Assembly: GCA_905612385.1 (NCBI GenBank) | Contig: CAJQRR010000060.1 | Coordinates: forward strand, 1 to 21,730 | DNA: 21,730 nucleotides | Source of the DNA: an uncultured Candidatus Pelagibacter sp. | GTDB taxonomy: Bacteria; Pseudomonadota; Alphaproteobacteria; Pelagibacterales; Pelagibacteraceae | Direction: 5' to 3' | In this document: positions 13,792 to 20,833 of the stretch, one piece after another | Position numbering within the stretch: the stretch's first letter is position 1 | How the letters are laid out: each line of letters begins with the position of its first letter | Notes under the pieces: model-generated | Database searches by the model: none | What the model was told of the DNA's origin: nothing | What the model saw: only the letters and a program-made list of their open reading frames with translations | Position numbers and translations under genes: made by a program

Positions 13792-14391
13792 ATGCAACCA
13801 GCATACTACGAGGACTTTAGTGAGATCAAAAATAAAATTTGGTCAATGCTGGATAATGCTATTAAAGATAGAAGTTCACCCTTTAGAATTCCTGTGTTCA
13901 TCTGTGGAAATCAAAATGATTTTGATGGAAGAATTGTAGTTCTTAGAAAATCAGATCAATCAAACAATCTTATTCAATACCATAGCGACATTAGGTCAAA
14001 TAAAATTGCTAAATTAAAAGCAAATAAAAATGCAGCAATGCTTTTTTATGACAAGGAGGAAAAGATCCAAGTAAGATTAAAAGTTGAATGCATTATTAAT
14101 CATGACAATGATATTACAAAACAATCTTGGTTAAAAACAGGTCATATGAGTAGAAAGTGTTATCTAGTTGATAATGGACCGGGCACAGAATCTAATAACC
14201 CAACATCAGGATTGAAACCTGAGTTAGATAATTTTGAATTTACTATGGAGCAAAGTGAGGTGGGATATAAAAACTTTACTGTTATTCAATGTAAAATAAA
14301 AAGTATTGAATGGCTTTATTTAGCAGCCAAAGGTCACCGAAGAGCTAAGTTTGATTTAGAAAATAATAAAGAACATTGGTTAGTTCCTTAA
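13792..14391 (+). CDS. Pyridoxamine 5'-phosphate oxidase-like FMN-binding protein
   Basis: A 199-aa split-barrel flavoprotein. Recognisable parts: RIPVFICGNQNDFDGRIVVL, RKSDQSNNLIQYHSDIRSNK (the R-x-L…H-T/S-D-x-R-S-x-K FMN phosphate region), AAMLFYDKEEKIQVRLKVEC and a C-terminal IEWLYLAAKGHRRAKFDL, typical of the Alr4036/PNPOx-related group. It is not classical PdxH, whose C-terminal R-x-x-P-R-x-x-S-W-P motif is absent. It probably binds FMN in the cytoplasm and reduces an unknown substrate. It follows the dehydrogenase by 6 nt in an apparent two-gene operon and overlaps the convergent carbonic-anhydrase-like gene by 4 nt. Confidence 0.78.
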   Translation: MQPAYYEDFSEIKNKIWSMLDNAIKDRSSPFRIPVFICGNQNDFDGRIVVLRKSDQSNNLIQYHSDIRSNKIAKLKANKNAAMLFYDKEEKIQVRLKVECIINHDNDITKQSWLKTGHMSRKCYLVDNGPGTESNNPTSGLKPELDNFEFTMEQSEVGYKNFTVIQCKIKSIEWLYLAAKGHRRAKFDLENNKEHWLVP

Positions 14392-14900
14392 AAAATAGAC
14401 TTAGAATATTTCTTCCAATTTTCTTGGTAGTGGATAGCATTTTCAGTAATTGATTTTGCTTCATCATTAGACACTTGACGAACAATTTTACCTGGAGATC
14501 CGATTACTAATGAATTATCTGGTATGACTTTATTCTCAGTCACTAGTGCATTTGCACCAATGATACAATTTTTACCAATCTTAGCACCATTTAAAATTAC
14601 AGCACCAATTCCAATTAAAGAATTATCTCCAATAGTGCATCCATGTAGCATTACTAAATGCCCTATTGTTACATCTTTTCCAATTTTTAAAGGGTACCCT
14701 GGATCTGTATGTAAAACGCTTCCATCTTGAATATTTGACCCTTCGCCAACATAAATATTTTCAACATCACCTCTTAATGTAACATTAAACCAAATACTGG
14801 TATTTTTTTCTAAGGTAACATCTCCAATAATAGATGCATTAGATGCGGACCAGTTTTCACCTGAATTTTTAACCTTTTTATCTTTCAAATTATAAAACAT
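14388..14900 (-). CDS. Gamma-class carbonic anhydrase family protein
   Basis: A 170-aa left-handed beta-helix protein with hexapeptide repeats (IIGDVT, IWFNVTLRGDV, NIQDGS, TIGHLVML, SLIGIGAVIL). Zinc-ligand histidines are present at H64 (SVLHTD), H81 and H86 (GHLVMLHG), with R43/D45 and Q58/D59 also conserved. This is the YrdA/PaaY/CaiE-like branch; members trimerise, with zinc at subunit interfaces, and only some show carbonic anhydrase activity. A cytoplasmic role is likely. A perfect TATAAT on its strand lies 12 nt before the ATG, in a 20-nt divergent spacer shared with the thioredoxin-fold gene. The 3' end overlaps the PNPOx-like gene by 4 nt. Confidence 0.9.
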   Translation of the reverse strand: MFYNLKDKKVKNSGENWSASNASIIGDVTLEKNTSIWFNVTLRGDVENIYVGEGSNIQDGSVLHTDPGYPLKIGKDVTIGHLVMLHGCTIGDNSLIGIGAVILNGAKIGKNCIIGANALVTENKVIPDNSLVIGSPGKIVRQVSNDEAKSITENAIHYQENWKKYSKSIF

Positions 14901-14939
14901 AACTTATATGTTATTATAACATGCCGTTAAAAACTCCAA
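14899..14939 (-). promoter_or_regulatory. Divergent promoter/operator with palindromes between two start codons
   Basis: Only 20 nt separate the two start codons. The spacer contains ATAAC-TTATAT-GTTAT-T-ATAAC (14899-14920), so the sequence is doubly palindromic, and the 15-bp ATGTTAT-T-ATAACAT (14908-14922) includes the + start codon. On the - strand TATAAT (14918-14913) has a TTGGAG (14939-14934) 15 nt upstream, inside the neighbouring gene. Confidence 0.35.
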
Positions 14940-15475
14940 TATGTGATTTTGGGCAAGCTGCTAAAAGCTTTGAATTAAAGTCCACTAATGACAAAATTAT
15001 TAAATTAAATAACGTTAAGGGGACAAATGGAACTTTGGTTATGTTTATTTGTAACCACTGCCCTTACGTAAAAGCTGTTATTAAAGACATTGTTGAAGAT
15101 TGTAAAAATTTAGAAAAGCTTGGAATAAAAGCGGTAGCTATTTCAGCTAATGATCCAATAAATTATCCTGAAGATAGTTTTGAAAATATGATTGAATTTG
15201 CTAAAGAACATCAGTTTAATTTCCCTTATCTTTTTGATGAAACTCAAAATGTTGCAAAAAATTATGATGCTGTGTGCACGCCTGATTTTTTTGGGTATAA
15301 TAATAATTTAAAATTACAATACAGGGGTCGAATAAGAGAATTAGATAATTTAAAACCTGTAAGAACAGGTGATAGTGATTTATACAGTGCAATGAAACAA
15401 ATAGCTGAGACAGGTAAAGGTCCTGAAACGCAAATTCCAAGTGTTGGATGTGGTATTAAATGGTTAGATAATTAA
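14921..15475 (+). CDS. Thioredoxin-fold (AhpC/TSA-like) redox protein
   Basis: A 184-aa protein of the redoxin group, with the active site C44-N-H-C47 in MFICNHCPYVKAV, the hallmark of a bacterial 'thioredoxin family protein' related to resA/AhpC-like enzymes. Further family landmarks are VAISANDPINYPEDSFENM, FPYLFDETQNVAKNYDAVCTPDFFGYN and the end GPETQIPSVGCGIKW. There is no signal peptide, so it probably works in the cytoplasm reducing disulfides or peroxides; a specific partner is unknown. The stop codon overlaps the next start by 1 nt (TAATG), coupling it to the glycosyltransferase, though the two functions are unrelated on their face. Confidence 0.88.
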   Translation: MPLKTPICDFGQAAKSFELKSTNDKIIKLNNVKGTNGTLVMFICNHCPYVKAVIKDIVEDCKNLEKLGIKAVAISANDPINYPEDSFENMIEFAKEHQFNFPYLFDETQNVAKNYDAVCTPDFFGYNNNLKLQYRGRIRELDNLKPVRTGDSDLYSAMKQIAETGKGPETQIPSVGCGIKWLDN

Positions 15476-16557
15476 TGTATTTAATAGTTACAAAAACATT
15501 TCCCCCAGAAGTGGGTGGTATGCAAAATTTAATGTGGGGGTTAGCAAATGAACTTTCAAAACACCACATGATAAAAGTATTTGCAGATTATCATGAAAAT
15601 CACAAGTTATTTGATGAACAAGTTTCTTTTTCAATAGAGCGAGTTGGTGGAATAAAGCTTCTTAGAAAATATAGAAAAGCTCAATTGATTAATGAATTTA
15701 TTAAAGAAAATAAAATAGACGGCATTATTGCTGATCATTGGAAAAGTTTAGAACATCTTAAAACTAGTAAAAAAAAGATATGTTTGATCCATGGTAAAGA
15801 AATTAATCATGAAAAAGGCACCTCTCTTAATAAAAGGGTATTAGGAGTATTAGATAATGTTGAAACTATTGTTGCTAATTCTGAGTACACAAAAAATTTA
15901 GCTATTTCATTGGGGGTTCAGCAGGATAAAATTATAGTTATTAATCCTGGAGTTGATCCTGCTGAAGAATTGGATAAAAAAACTTTAGATAAAGTGGAGA
16001 ATTTATTAAAGCATAAATCTCCAAGATTAATTACAGTTTCAAGATTTGATAAAAGAAAAAATCATGAAAAGATGATTATGGCTCTTCGAAATTTAAAACA
16101 GATTTACCCTAGTATTGTCTACATTTGTGTGGGTTATGGTGATGAAGAAGAAAACATTAAAAAATTAGTAGCAGAATTAGGCCTTCAACCCCAAGTAATG
16201 TTCTTTAAAGATATCTCTAATGAATTAAAAAATGCACTAGTTGCTAAATCAAATGTTTTTGTAATGCCATCTATTGTTCATAAAAAATCTGTTGAAGGAT
16301 TTGGGATAGCTTATGTTGAGGCTGCTCAATATGGAGTGCCTTCTCTTGGAGGAAAAGATGGTGGTGCAACAGATGCAATCGAACATGAGAAAACAGGTTT
16401 AATCTGTGATGGTAATGAATTAGATGAAGTTTATTCATCAATTAATTTGATGTTAGAAAATAATAAATTCCATGAATATGGAAAAGCTGCCAAAGAAAAT
16501 TCTGCTAAATTTGAGTGGAATAAAATAATTGAGGAATATAAAAAAATTTTAAATTAA
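15475..16557 (+). CDS. Glycosyltransferase family 4 (GT-B) protein
   Basis: A 360-aa GT-B enzyme. The N-terminal domain begins MYLIVTKTFPPEVGGMQNLM, the usual GT4 acceptor-side opening (F-P-P-x-x-G-G). The C-terminal nucleotide-sugar domain starts around residue 180 with LITVSRFDKRKNHEKMI, then YICVGYGDEEENIKKLV and the E-x7-E motif in SVEGFGIAYVEAAQYGVPSL. The catalytic pattern is complete. It transfers a sugar from a nucleotide donor to an envelope acceptor (lipopolysaccharide or lipid), at the cytoplasmic face of the membrane. The donor and acceptor cannot be told. It overlaps the convergent tctA gene by 4 nt. Confidence 0.88.
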   Translation: MYLIVTKTFPPEVGGMQNLMWGLANELSKHHMIKVFADYHENHKLFDEQVSFSIERVGGIKLLRKYRKAQLINEFIKENKIDGIIADHWKSLEHLKTSKKKICLIHGKEINHEKGTSLNKRVLGVLDNVETIVANSEYTKNLAISLGVQQDKIIVINPGVDPAEELDKKTLDKVENLLKHKSPRLITVSRFDKRKNHEKMIMALRNLKQIYPSIVYICVGYGDEEENIKKLVAELGLQPQVMFFKDISNELKNALVAKSNVFVMPSIVHKKSVEGFGIAYVEAAQYGVPSLGGKDGGATDAIEHEKTGLICDGNELDEVYSSINLMLENNKFHEYGKAAKENSAKFEWNKIIEEYKKILN

Positions 16558-18056
16558 ATCTTTCTATTTTTTAAAGTTTTATATACCTGCCAACTAACAA
16601 TAGATATTGTCACTGCTATTATTGAGGCTGTAAGAGGTCTACTCCATAAAAAATCCCACGATCCATCACTTATTAGTAGTGATCTTCGTAAATTTTCTTC
16701 CATTAAACCACCAAGAACAAAAGCTAAAATGAGGGGTGGCATTGGAAAATCATATAGTCTCATGAATGTTGCAATAACAGCTATTCCGATCATTAAATAA
16801 ATATCAAAATTATTAAAAGACATTACATAAATTCCTGTAATTGAAAAAAACAAAATAAGTGGAATTAAATAATTTTTAGGTACAGCAAGTATTCTTGCTA
16901 TGTAAGGAATTAAGGGCAAATTCAATATAAGTAATATGACCATTCCAATGTACATAGACATAATAACTGACCAGAAAATTTCTGGGTTAGTTATATAAAG
17001 TCTTGGACCAGGCTGAATACCAAAACCTAATAAAGCTCCAAGCATTACAGCGGTAGTTCCACTTCCTGGAATTCCTAAAGTTAATAAAGGAACAAAAGCT
17101 CCAGAACACGCTGCGTTGTTTGCAGTTTCTGGTGCTGTTAGTCCATGAACACTACCCTTTCCAAACTTTGCTTTTTCTTCATCACTAACAAAATTTCTTT
17201 CCATACCATATGCTAAAAATGAAGCGATAGTTGCTCCAGCACCTGGTAAAACTCCAATTAAAAAACCTATCACTGAATTTCGAGGAATAGCCTTTAACAT
17301 TTGAGTTCTTTCTTCTTTATTAATTTTGATTGAACCAAGCTCTGTCAATGAAACCTGTTTTGCTACTGCAGAAGGGTCATTTCTTTTTAAAATAATTGTT
17401 AATGCTTCACTCATTGCAAAAGTTGCCATTACAACTAAAACAAAACTTATTCCATCTGTTAAGTTCATATTATTAAAAGTAAATCTAGTAATATCAGATA
17501 AAGAATCTTGCCCTACTGATGCTAACATTAAACCAAGAACTACCATCATCATTGCCTTTATAAACTGACCTTTAGAAGAAAAAGCGGCAATTGCAGTTAG
17601 ACCCAATATCATTAAAGCAAAATAATCTGGCGATCTAAATGATAAGCTTACTTTTGATAAACTTGGCGCAAGGAATAATAAATATATTGTAGCAAGTGTT
17701 CCTCCAGCAAAAGAACTCCATGCAGCTATAGCTAAAGCTTTTCCTGCTTTACCTTGTTGTGCCATAGGGTAACCATCAAATGATGTCGCAACAGTCCCCG
17801 GAACACCAGGTGCATTTAATAAAATCGACGAAGTTGACCCACCAAATACTGCACCATAATAAACACCAGCCATTAAAATTAATCCAGTAGCAGGATCAAA
17901 GCCATAGGTAATTGGTATCATTAATGCGATTGCTGTCATTGGTCCAAGACCTGGCAGCATTCCAATGATTGTTCCAAAAAAACAACCAATCATAACCATA
18001 AATATATTTTGAAATGTAAGAGCTGTTTTTAATCCAATTAAAATGCCTTCAATCAT
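16554..18056 (-). CDS. tctA: Tripartite tricarboxylate transporter large membrane subunit TctA
   Basis: A 500-aa protein with about eleven to twelve membrane helices and the TctA signatures: GTIIGMLPGLGPMTAIALMIP near residue 28, YYGAVFGGSTSSILLNAPG, a second glycine motif FLIGVLPGAGATIASFLAYG, and APETANNAACSGAFVPLLTLGIPGSGTTAV. The two repeats carry the family's conserved G-x-x-P-G-(L/A)-G motifs. With TctB it forms the ion-driven permease for a carboxylate delivered by the periplasmic TctC protein. The ATG overlaps the tctB stop by 4 nt. The substrate (citrate, tartrate, glutamate-like or other acid) is not readable from sequence. Confidence 0.93.
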   Translation of the reverse strand: MIEGILIGLKTALTFQNIFMVMIGCFFGTIIGMLPGLGPMTAIALMIPITYGFDPATGLILMAGVYYGAVFGGSTSSILLNAPGVPGTVATSFDGYPMAQQGKAGKALAIAAWSSFAGGTLATIYLLFLAPSLSKVSLSFRSPDYFALMILGLTAIAAFSSKGQFIKAMMMVVLGLMLASVGQDSLSDITRFTFNNMNLTDGISFVLVVMATFAMSEALTIILKRNDPSAVAKQVSLTELGSIKINKEERTQMLKAIPRNSVIGFLIGVLPGAGATIASFLAYGMERNFVSDEEKAKFGKGSVHGLTAPETANNAACSGAFVPLLTLGIPGSGTTAVMLGALLGFGIQPGPRLYITNPEIFWSVIMSMYIGMVILLILNLPLIPYIARILAVPKNYLIPLILFFSITGIYVMSFNNFDIYLMIGIAVIATFMRLYDFPMPPLILAFVLGGLMEENLRRSLLISDGSWDFLWSRPLTASIIAVTISIVSWQVYKTLKNRKI

Positions 18057-18523
18057 CCCATTACTCCAATCAGTTTTAAAAATGGATCTCTTAAGTAAAT
18101 TTCAAGTACCCCATGTAAAAGATACATAAACAGTGCCACAAATGGAAAAGATAATAAAAATATCCATAACCACCTTCTCTCACCTAAAGCGTAGTAAGAG
18201 GATGCTAAAAATAGTGATGTAGTTAAGAAATACCCAACTCTTAATATAGTAAAACCATAAATAATTGCGATAAGAACTAATATAGCTGTTTTTTTATATT
18301 CTAAACTCTTGTGATCAACTTTAATAGTATTCACTTCTGGTAAGATAACTTTTAATCCAGAAAAAAACATACCGGCATAACCTAGATAAATTGGAAATGT
18401 TTTAGCATTAAAGGGTGAATTTTCATCAAATGAAAAAACTTGAATATTGTAAGCAGTATATAAATATAATGCTGAGAAAATAAAAAAGAGCAGTGATATA
18501 ATCTTGGTAGTATTTATATTCAC
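18053..18523 (-). CDS. tctB: Tripartite tricarboxylate transporter small membrane subunit TctB
   Basis: A 156-aa protein with four membrane helices (about residues 7-24, 42-58, 78-104, 115-145), including the family's hydrophobic ends, with FNAKTFPIYLGYAGMFFSG between helices 1 and 2, and YYALGERRWLWIFLLSFPF leading into the last helix. It starts at GTG (18521-18523), with only a weak AGAG before it. Length and layout match TctB. It is the small partner of TctA, and the two are joined by an ATGA overlap. It follows tctC by 29 nt, in which lies a short hairpin that may set the ratio of binding protein to permease. Confidence 0.85.
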   Translation of the reverse strand: MNINTTKIISLLFFIFSALYLYTAYNIQVFSFDENSPFNAKTFPIYLGYAGMFFSGLKVILPEVNTIKVDHKSLEYKKTAILVLIAIIYGFTILRVGYFLTTSLFLASSYYALGERRWLWIFLLSFPFVALFMYLLHGVLEIYLRDPFLKLIGVMG

Positions 18524-18538
18524 TGCTCTAATTTTTAA

Positions 18539-18556
18539 ATAATCCTAAAGGATTAT
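18539..18556 (-). terminator. Short hairpin between tctC and tctB (possible attenuating/stabilising element)
   Basis: ATAATCC and GGATTAT (7 bp, 4-nt loop) flank the tctC stop. On the transcribed strand it is followed by TTTAAAAATTAG, so it may cause partial termination or protect the upstream message, favouring tctC over the membrane genes. It is small and A/T-rich, and its role is inferred. Confidence 0.35.
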
Positions 18557-19533
18557 ATAACTCCTAATTTCTTCATAAGAGCTGTCATTTCTACAGTTTG
18601 CTTTTCTAAGAATTTAACAAAATCCTTATCTGAGTTATAAATATTAACCCAAGCATTTCTTTTTCTTACAGCTTCCCATTCAGGAGTTTTCATAACTTTA
18701 CCTAGCATTGTAGATAAAGCTTTTTTATCTTTATTACTCATATTTGGAGGTCCAAAAAATCCTCTCCAGTTTACGAACTGAACATCATAACCTTGTTCTT
18801 TTAAAGTTGGTGCATCAGGTGCATCAGCTACTCTTGATGGTGCAGTAATACCAATAATTCTTACTTGGTCTCTTGCTCCCATAAGTTCACCTAAACCTGT
18901 AGAGATAATTTGTGTCTCACCAGATAAAAGTCCAGCTAAAGCTTTTCCACCAGCATCGTAAGGAATGTAAGCTACATCATTTGGATTTGCTCCTGCAGCT
19001 TGAAATGCTAAAGCACCGATTAAATGATCCATACTTCCTCTTACTGATCCACCAGCCATTTTAATAGATTTTGGATCTTTTTTATACGCATCAACTACAT
19101 CTTTAAAGTTCATGTAAGGTGAGTTTTTTGCTACGGCTATTGCACCGTAGTCACCAATAACACCAGCGATTGGTGTTACATCTTTATAAGATAAAACTCC
19201 AGATCCTGAAACATAACCTTTATGTCTAGTGATAGATCTTAAAACTAATGGTGTTGATTGAACCAAGACTGTATTTTTAGGCTGAGTATTAATCATGAAA
19301 GCTAAAGCTTTTCCTCCACCACCACCTGACATATTTTCAAATGATGCACTTTTTAACATTCCTGATTTTGTTAAAGCTTCTCCAGTACCTCTAGCAGTTC
19401 CATCCCATCCACCACCAGCACCACCACCAATTACGAAATGGATTTTATCCATTGCGATTGAATTTGTTGCTGTTGCAGAGAATAATAGAATTACCGAGAA
19501 TAATACTGAAACTAATTTTTTAATATTTTTCAT
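18553..19533 (-). CDS. tctC: Tripartite tricarboxylate transporter periplasmic binding protein TctC
   Basis: A 326-aa extracytoplasmic binding protein. The signal peptide is MKNIKKLVSVLFSVILLFSA… with cleavage near residue 27 (NSIA). The mature protein has the Bug/TctC hallmarks: an opening strand with a glycine-rich loop (FVIGGGAGGGWDGTARG), then ENMSGGGGGKALAFM, TPIAGVIGDYGAIAVAKNSP, the PYDAGGKALAGLLSGETQI hinge segment, and APTLKEQGYDVQFVNWRGFF. It binds a carboxylate and hands it to TctAB. A good Shine-Dalgarno, AGAGGA (19544-19539), sits 5 nt before the ATG, the best in the window, consistent with high expression. It starts the tctC-tctB-tctA operon and is divergent from the AbrB-family gene. 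Confidence 0.93.
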   Translation of the reverse strand: MKNIKKLVSVLFSVILLFSATATNSIAMDKIHFVIGGGAGGGWDGTARGTGEALTKSGMLKSASFENMSGGGGGKALAFMINTQPKNTVLVQSTPLVLRSITRHKGYVSGSGVLSYKDVTPIAGVIGDYGAIAVAKNSPYMNFKDVVDAYKKDPKSIKMAGGSVRGSMDHLIGALAFQAAGANPNDVAYIPYDAGGKALAGLLSGETQIISTGLGELMGARDQVRIIGITAPSRVADAPDAPTLKEQGYDVQFVNWRGFFGPPNMSNKDKKALSTMLGKVMKTPEWEAVRKRNAWVNIYNSDKDFVKFLEKQTVEMTALMKKLGVI

Positions 19534-19756
19534 TATATTCCTCTATTGTTAGTTTTTAATAGTTGTAGTTAATTACACTATAGTCATGAAAGCAAGTTTT
19601 TGAATAGGATACAACTTAACGTTGATTTTCTTTTTTCAAGAAATAAGCGAGTGCTCTCTCAAACATTTTAATAATAAAAAGAATAACTATCACTAATTAA
19701 GAGATTTTTCTTTTCTGTTATCTTTTTCAGGGTAAGTGATAAAAGAATATTTGTTA
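19534..19756. other. Divergent spacer between tctC and the AbrB-family gene
   Basis: About 220 nt, A/T-rich, with no convincing coding frame. On the tctC side there are a promoter candidate (19577-19604) and the AGAGGA ribosome-binding site. Further right are a small TTTCTT/AAGAAA inverted repeat near 19627-19643 and, towards the + gene, an AGGG just before the GTG at 19736. A shared regulator for the transporter and its neighbour could bind here, but no clear operator is visible. Confidence 0.6.
19577..19604 (-). promoter_or_regulatory. Candidate tctC promoter
   Basis: On the - strand, TTCAAA (19604-19599) and TATAGT (19582-19577) are separated by 16 nt, a standard sigma-70 spacing. The start of transcription would fall about 35-40 nt before the tctC ATG, leaving room for the AGAGGA ribosome-binding site. 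Confidence 0.4.
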
Positions 19757-20833
19757 ATGAAAAATTCTTCTATTCAATTTAATTCCTCTAACATTAAAGA
19801 ATTATTTTCTAAAAAATTTCTATTAGTTATTTTAATTTCTACCCCAAGTGCAATTATAGCTGACTATTTTAATATCCCATTAGCGTGGATGCTTGGTCCT
19901 ATGCTTGTAGTTTCAATTGCAGCATTAAGTGGAATAAAAATTAAAATGCCAAAACTAGCTTTAAGTTCAATTTTAATAGTTCTTGGTCTTCATATTGGAA
20001 ATTATATAGATCAGAATTTAATAAATCAAATGACCGAATGGGTTTGGACTTCAATAATTATGTTTGTCTATATTTTAATAAGTATTTTAATTGTATCAAA
20101 ATATTTACAAAGATTTTCAGGCTATAATGTCAAAACTTCAATTTTTTCAGCAGCACCAGGTGCTTTAGGACCTTTAATGATATTAGCTGAGCATGAAAAA
20201 TCTGACTTATCACAAGTTGCTACATCTCATTTAATTAGGTTAATTATAATAATAACTGTTATTCCCTTTTTTGTTGTTAATTATTCAACAAATGAGGCTC
20301 TAACAATTGAAAAATTTGATTACCTTGATCAAAATCATTTTCATCTTTTAATCCTTTTAATAGGTTCAATATTATTAATTTTCTTATTTGACAAAATTGG
20401 TGTGCCTGCTGCATTATTATCAGGAACATTAGTTGCAAGTGGAATTTTACAAATAACTGAAGTTGCTTCCTACAAACTGCCAGATGAAAGTATAAATTTT
20501 TGTTTGCTTATTTTAGGTGCCTCTGTTGGTTGTCGTTTTGCAGACAAATCATTAAAAGAAGTTGTAGGCAATACGTTTCATAGTTTGATTGCAACTGTAA
20601 TACTTATATTTCTTGGATTGTTATCTGCAATTGTTGCCACATACTTTGTGGATACTAATTTCTTAACTCTACTCTTGTCTTTTTCTCCTGGTGGAATTTA
20701 TGAAGTAGCAATTATTGCAATAGCTTTTGATTTAGATCCTAACTTTGTAGCATTTCATCATATTGTTAGATTGCTGATGATACTCTTTACTGTTCCTATA
20801 ATATTGAAAATTATTGGTAAGAAATTAAATTAA
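19757..20833 (+). CDS. AbrB-family (PF05145-like) integral membrane protein
   Basis: A 358-aa protein from the ATG at 19757; a GTG at 19736 with AGGG only 3 nt upstream would add seven residues. It has about ten to eleven helices in two repeated halves, with the repeat motif seen twice: IPLAWMLGPMLVVSIAALSG and APGALGPLMILAEHEKSDLS in the first half, then VPAALLSGTLVASGILQITE and SFSPGGIYEVAIIAIAFDLD with FHHIVRLLMI in the second. This is the family often mis-named 'AbrB regulator' or 'ammonia monooxygenase'; it is a membrane transporter-like protein of unsettled function, not the DNA-binding AbrB. It commonly sits near TctABC systems, as here. It overlaps the convergent GT9 gene by 9 nt. Confidence 0.85.
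   Translation: MKNSSIQFNSSNIKELFSKKFLLVILISTPSAIIADYFNIPLAWMLGPMLVVSIAALSGIKIKMPKLALSSILIVLGLHIGNYIDQNLINQMTEWVWTSIIMFVYILISILIVSKYLQRFSGYNVKTSIFSAAPGALGPLMILAEHEKSDLSQVATSHLIRLIIIITVIPFFVVNYSTNEALTIEKFDYLDQNHFHLLILLIGSILLIFLFDKIGVPAALLSGTLVASGILQITEVASYKLPDESINFCLLILGASVGCRFADKSLKEVVGNTFHSLIATVILIFLGLLSAIVATYFVDTNFLTLLLSFSPGGIYEVAIIAIAFDLDPNFVAFHHIVRLLMILFTVPIILKIIGKKLN

Noticed and set aside
19295..19552. Open + strand frame rich in proline opposite tctC
   Set aside because: It is the complement of the glycine-rich start of tctC, so the prolines are an artefact.
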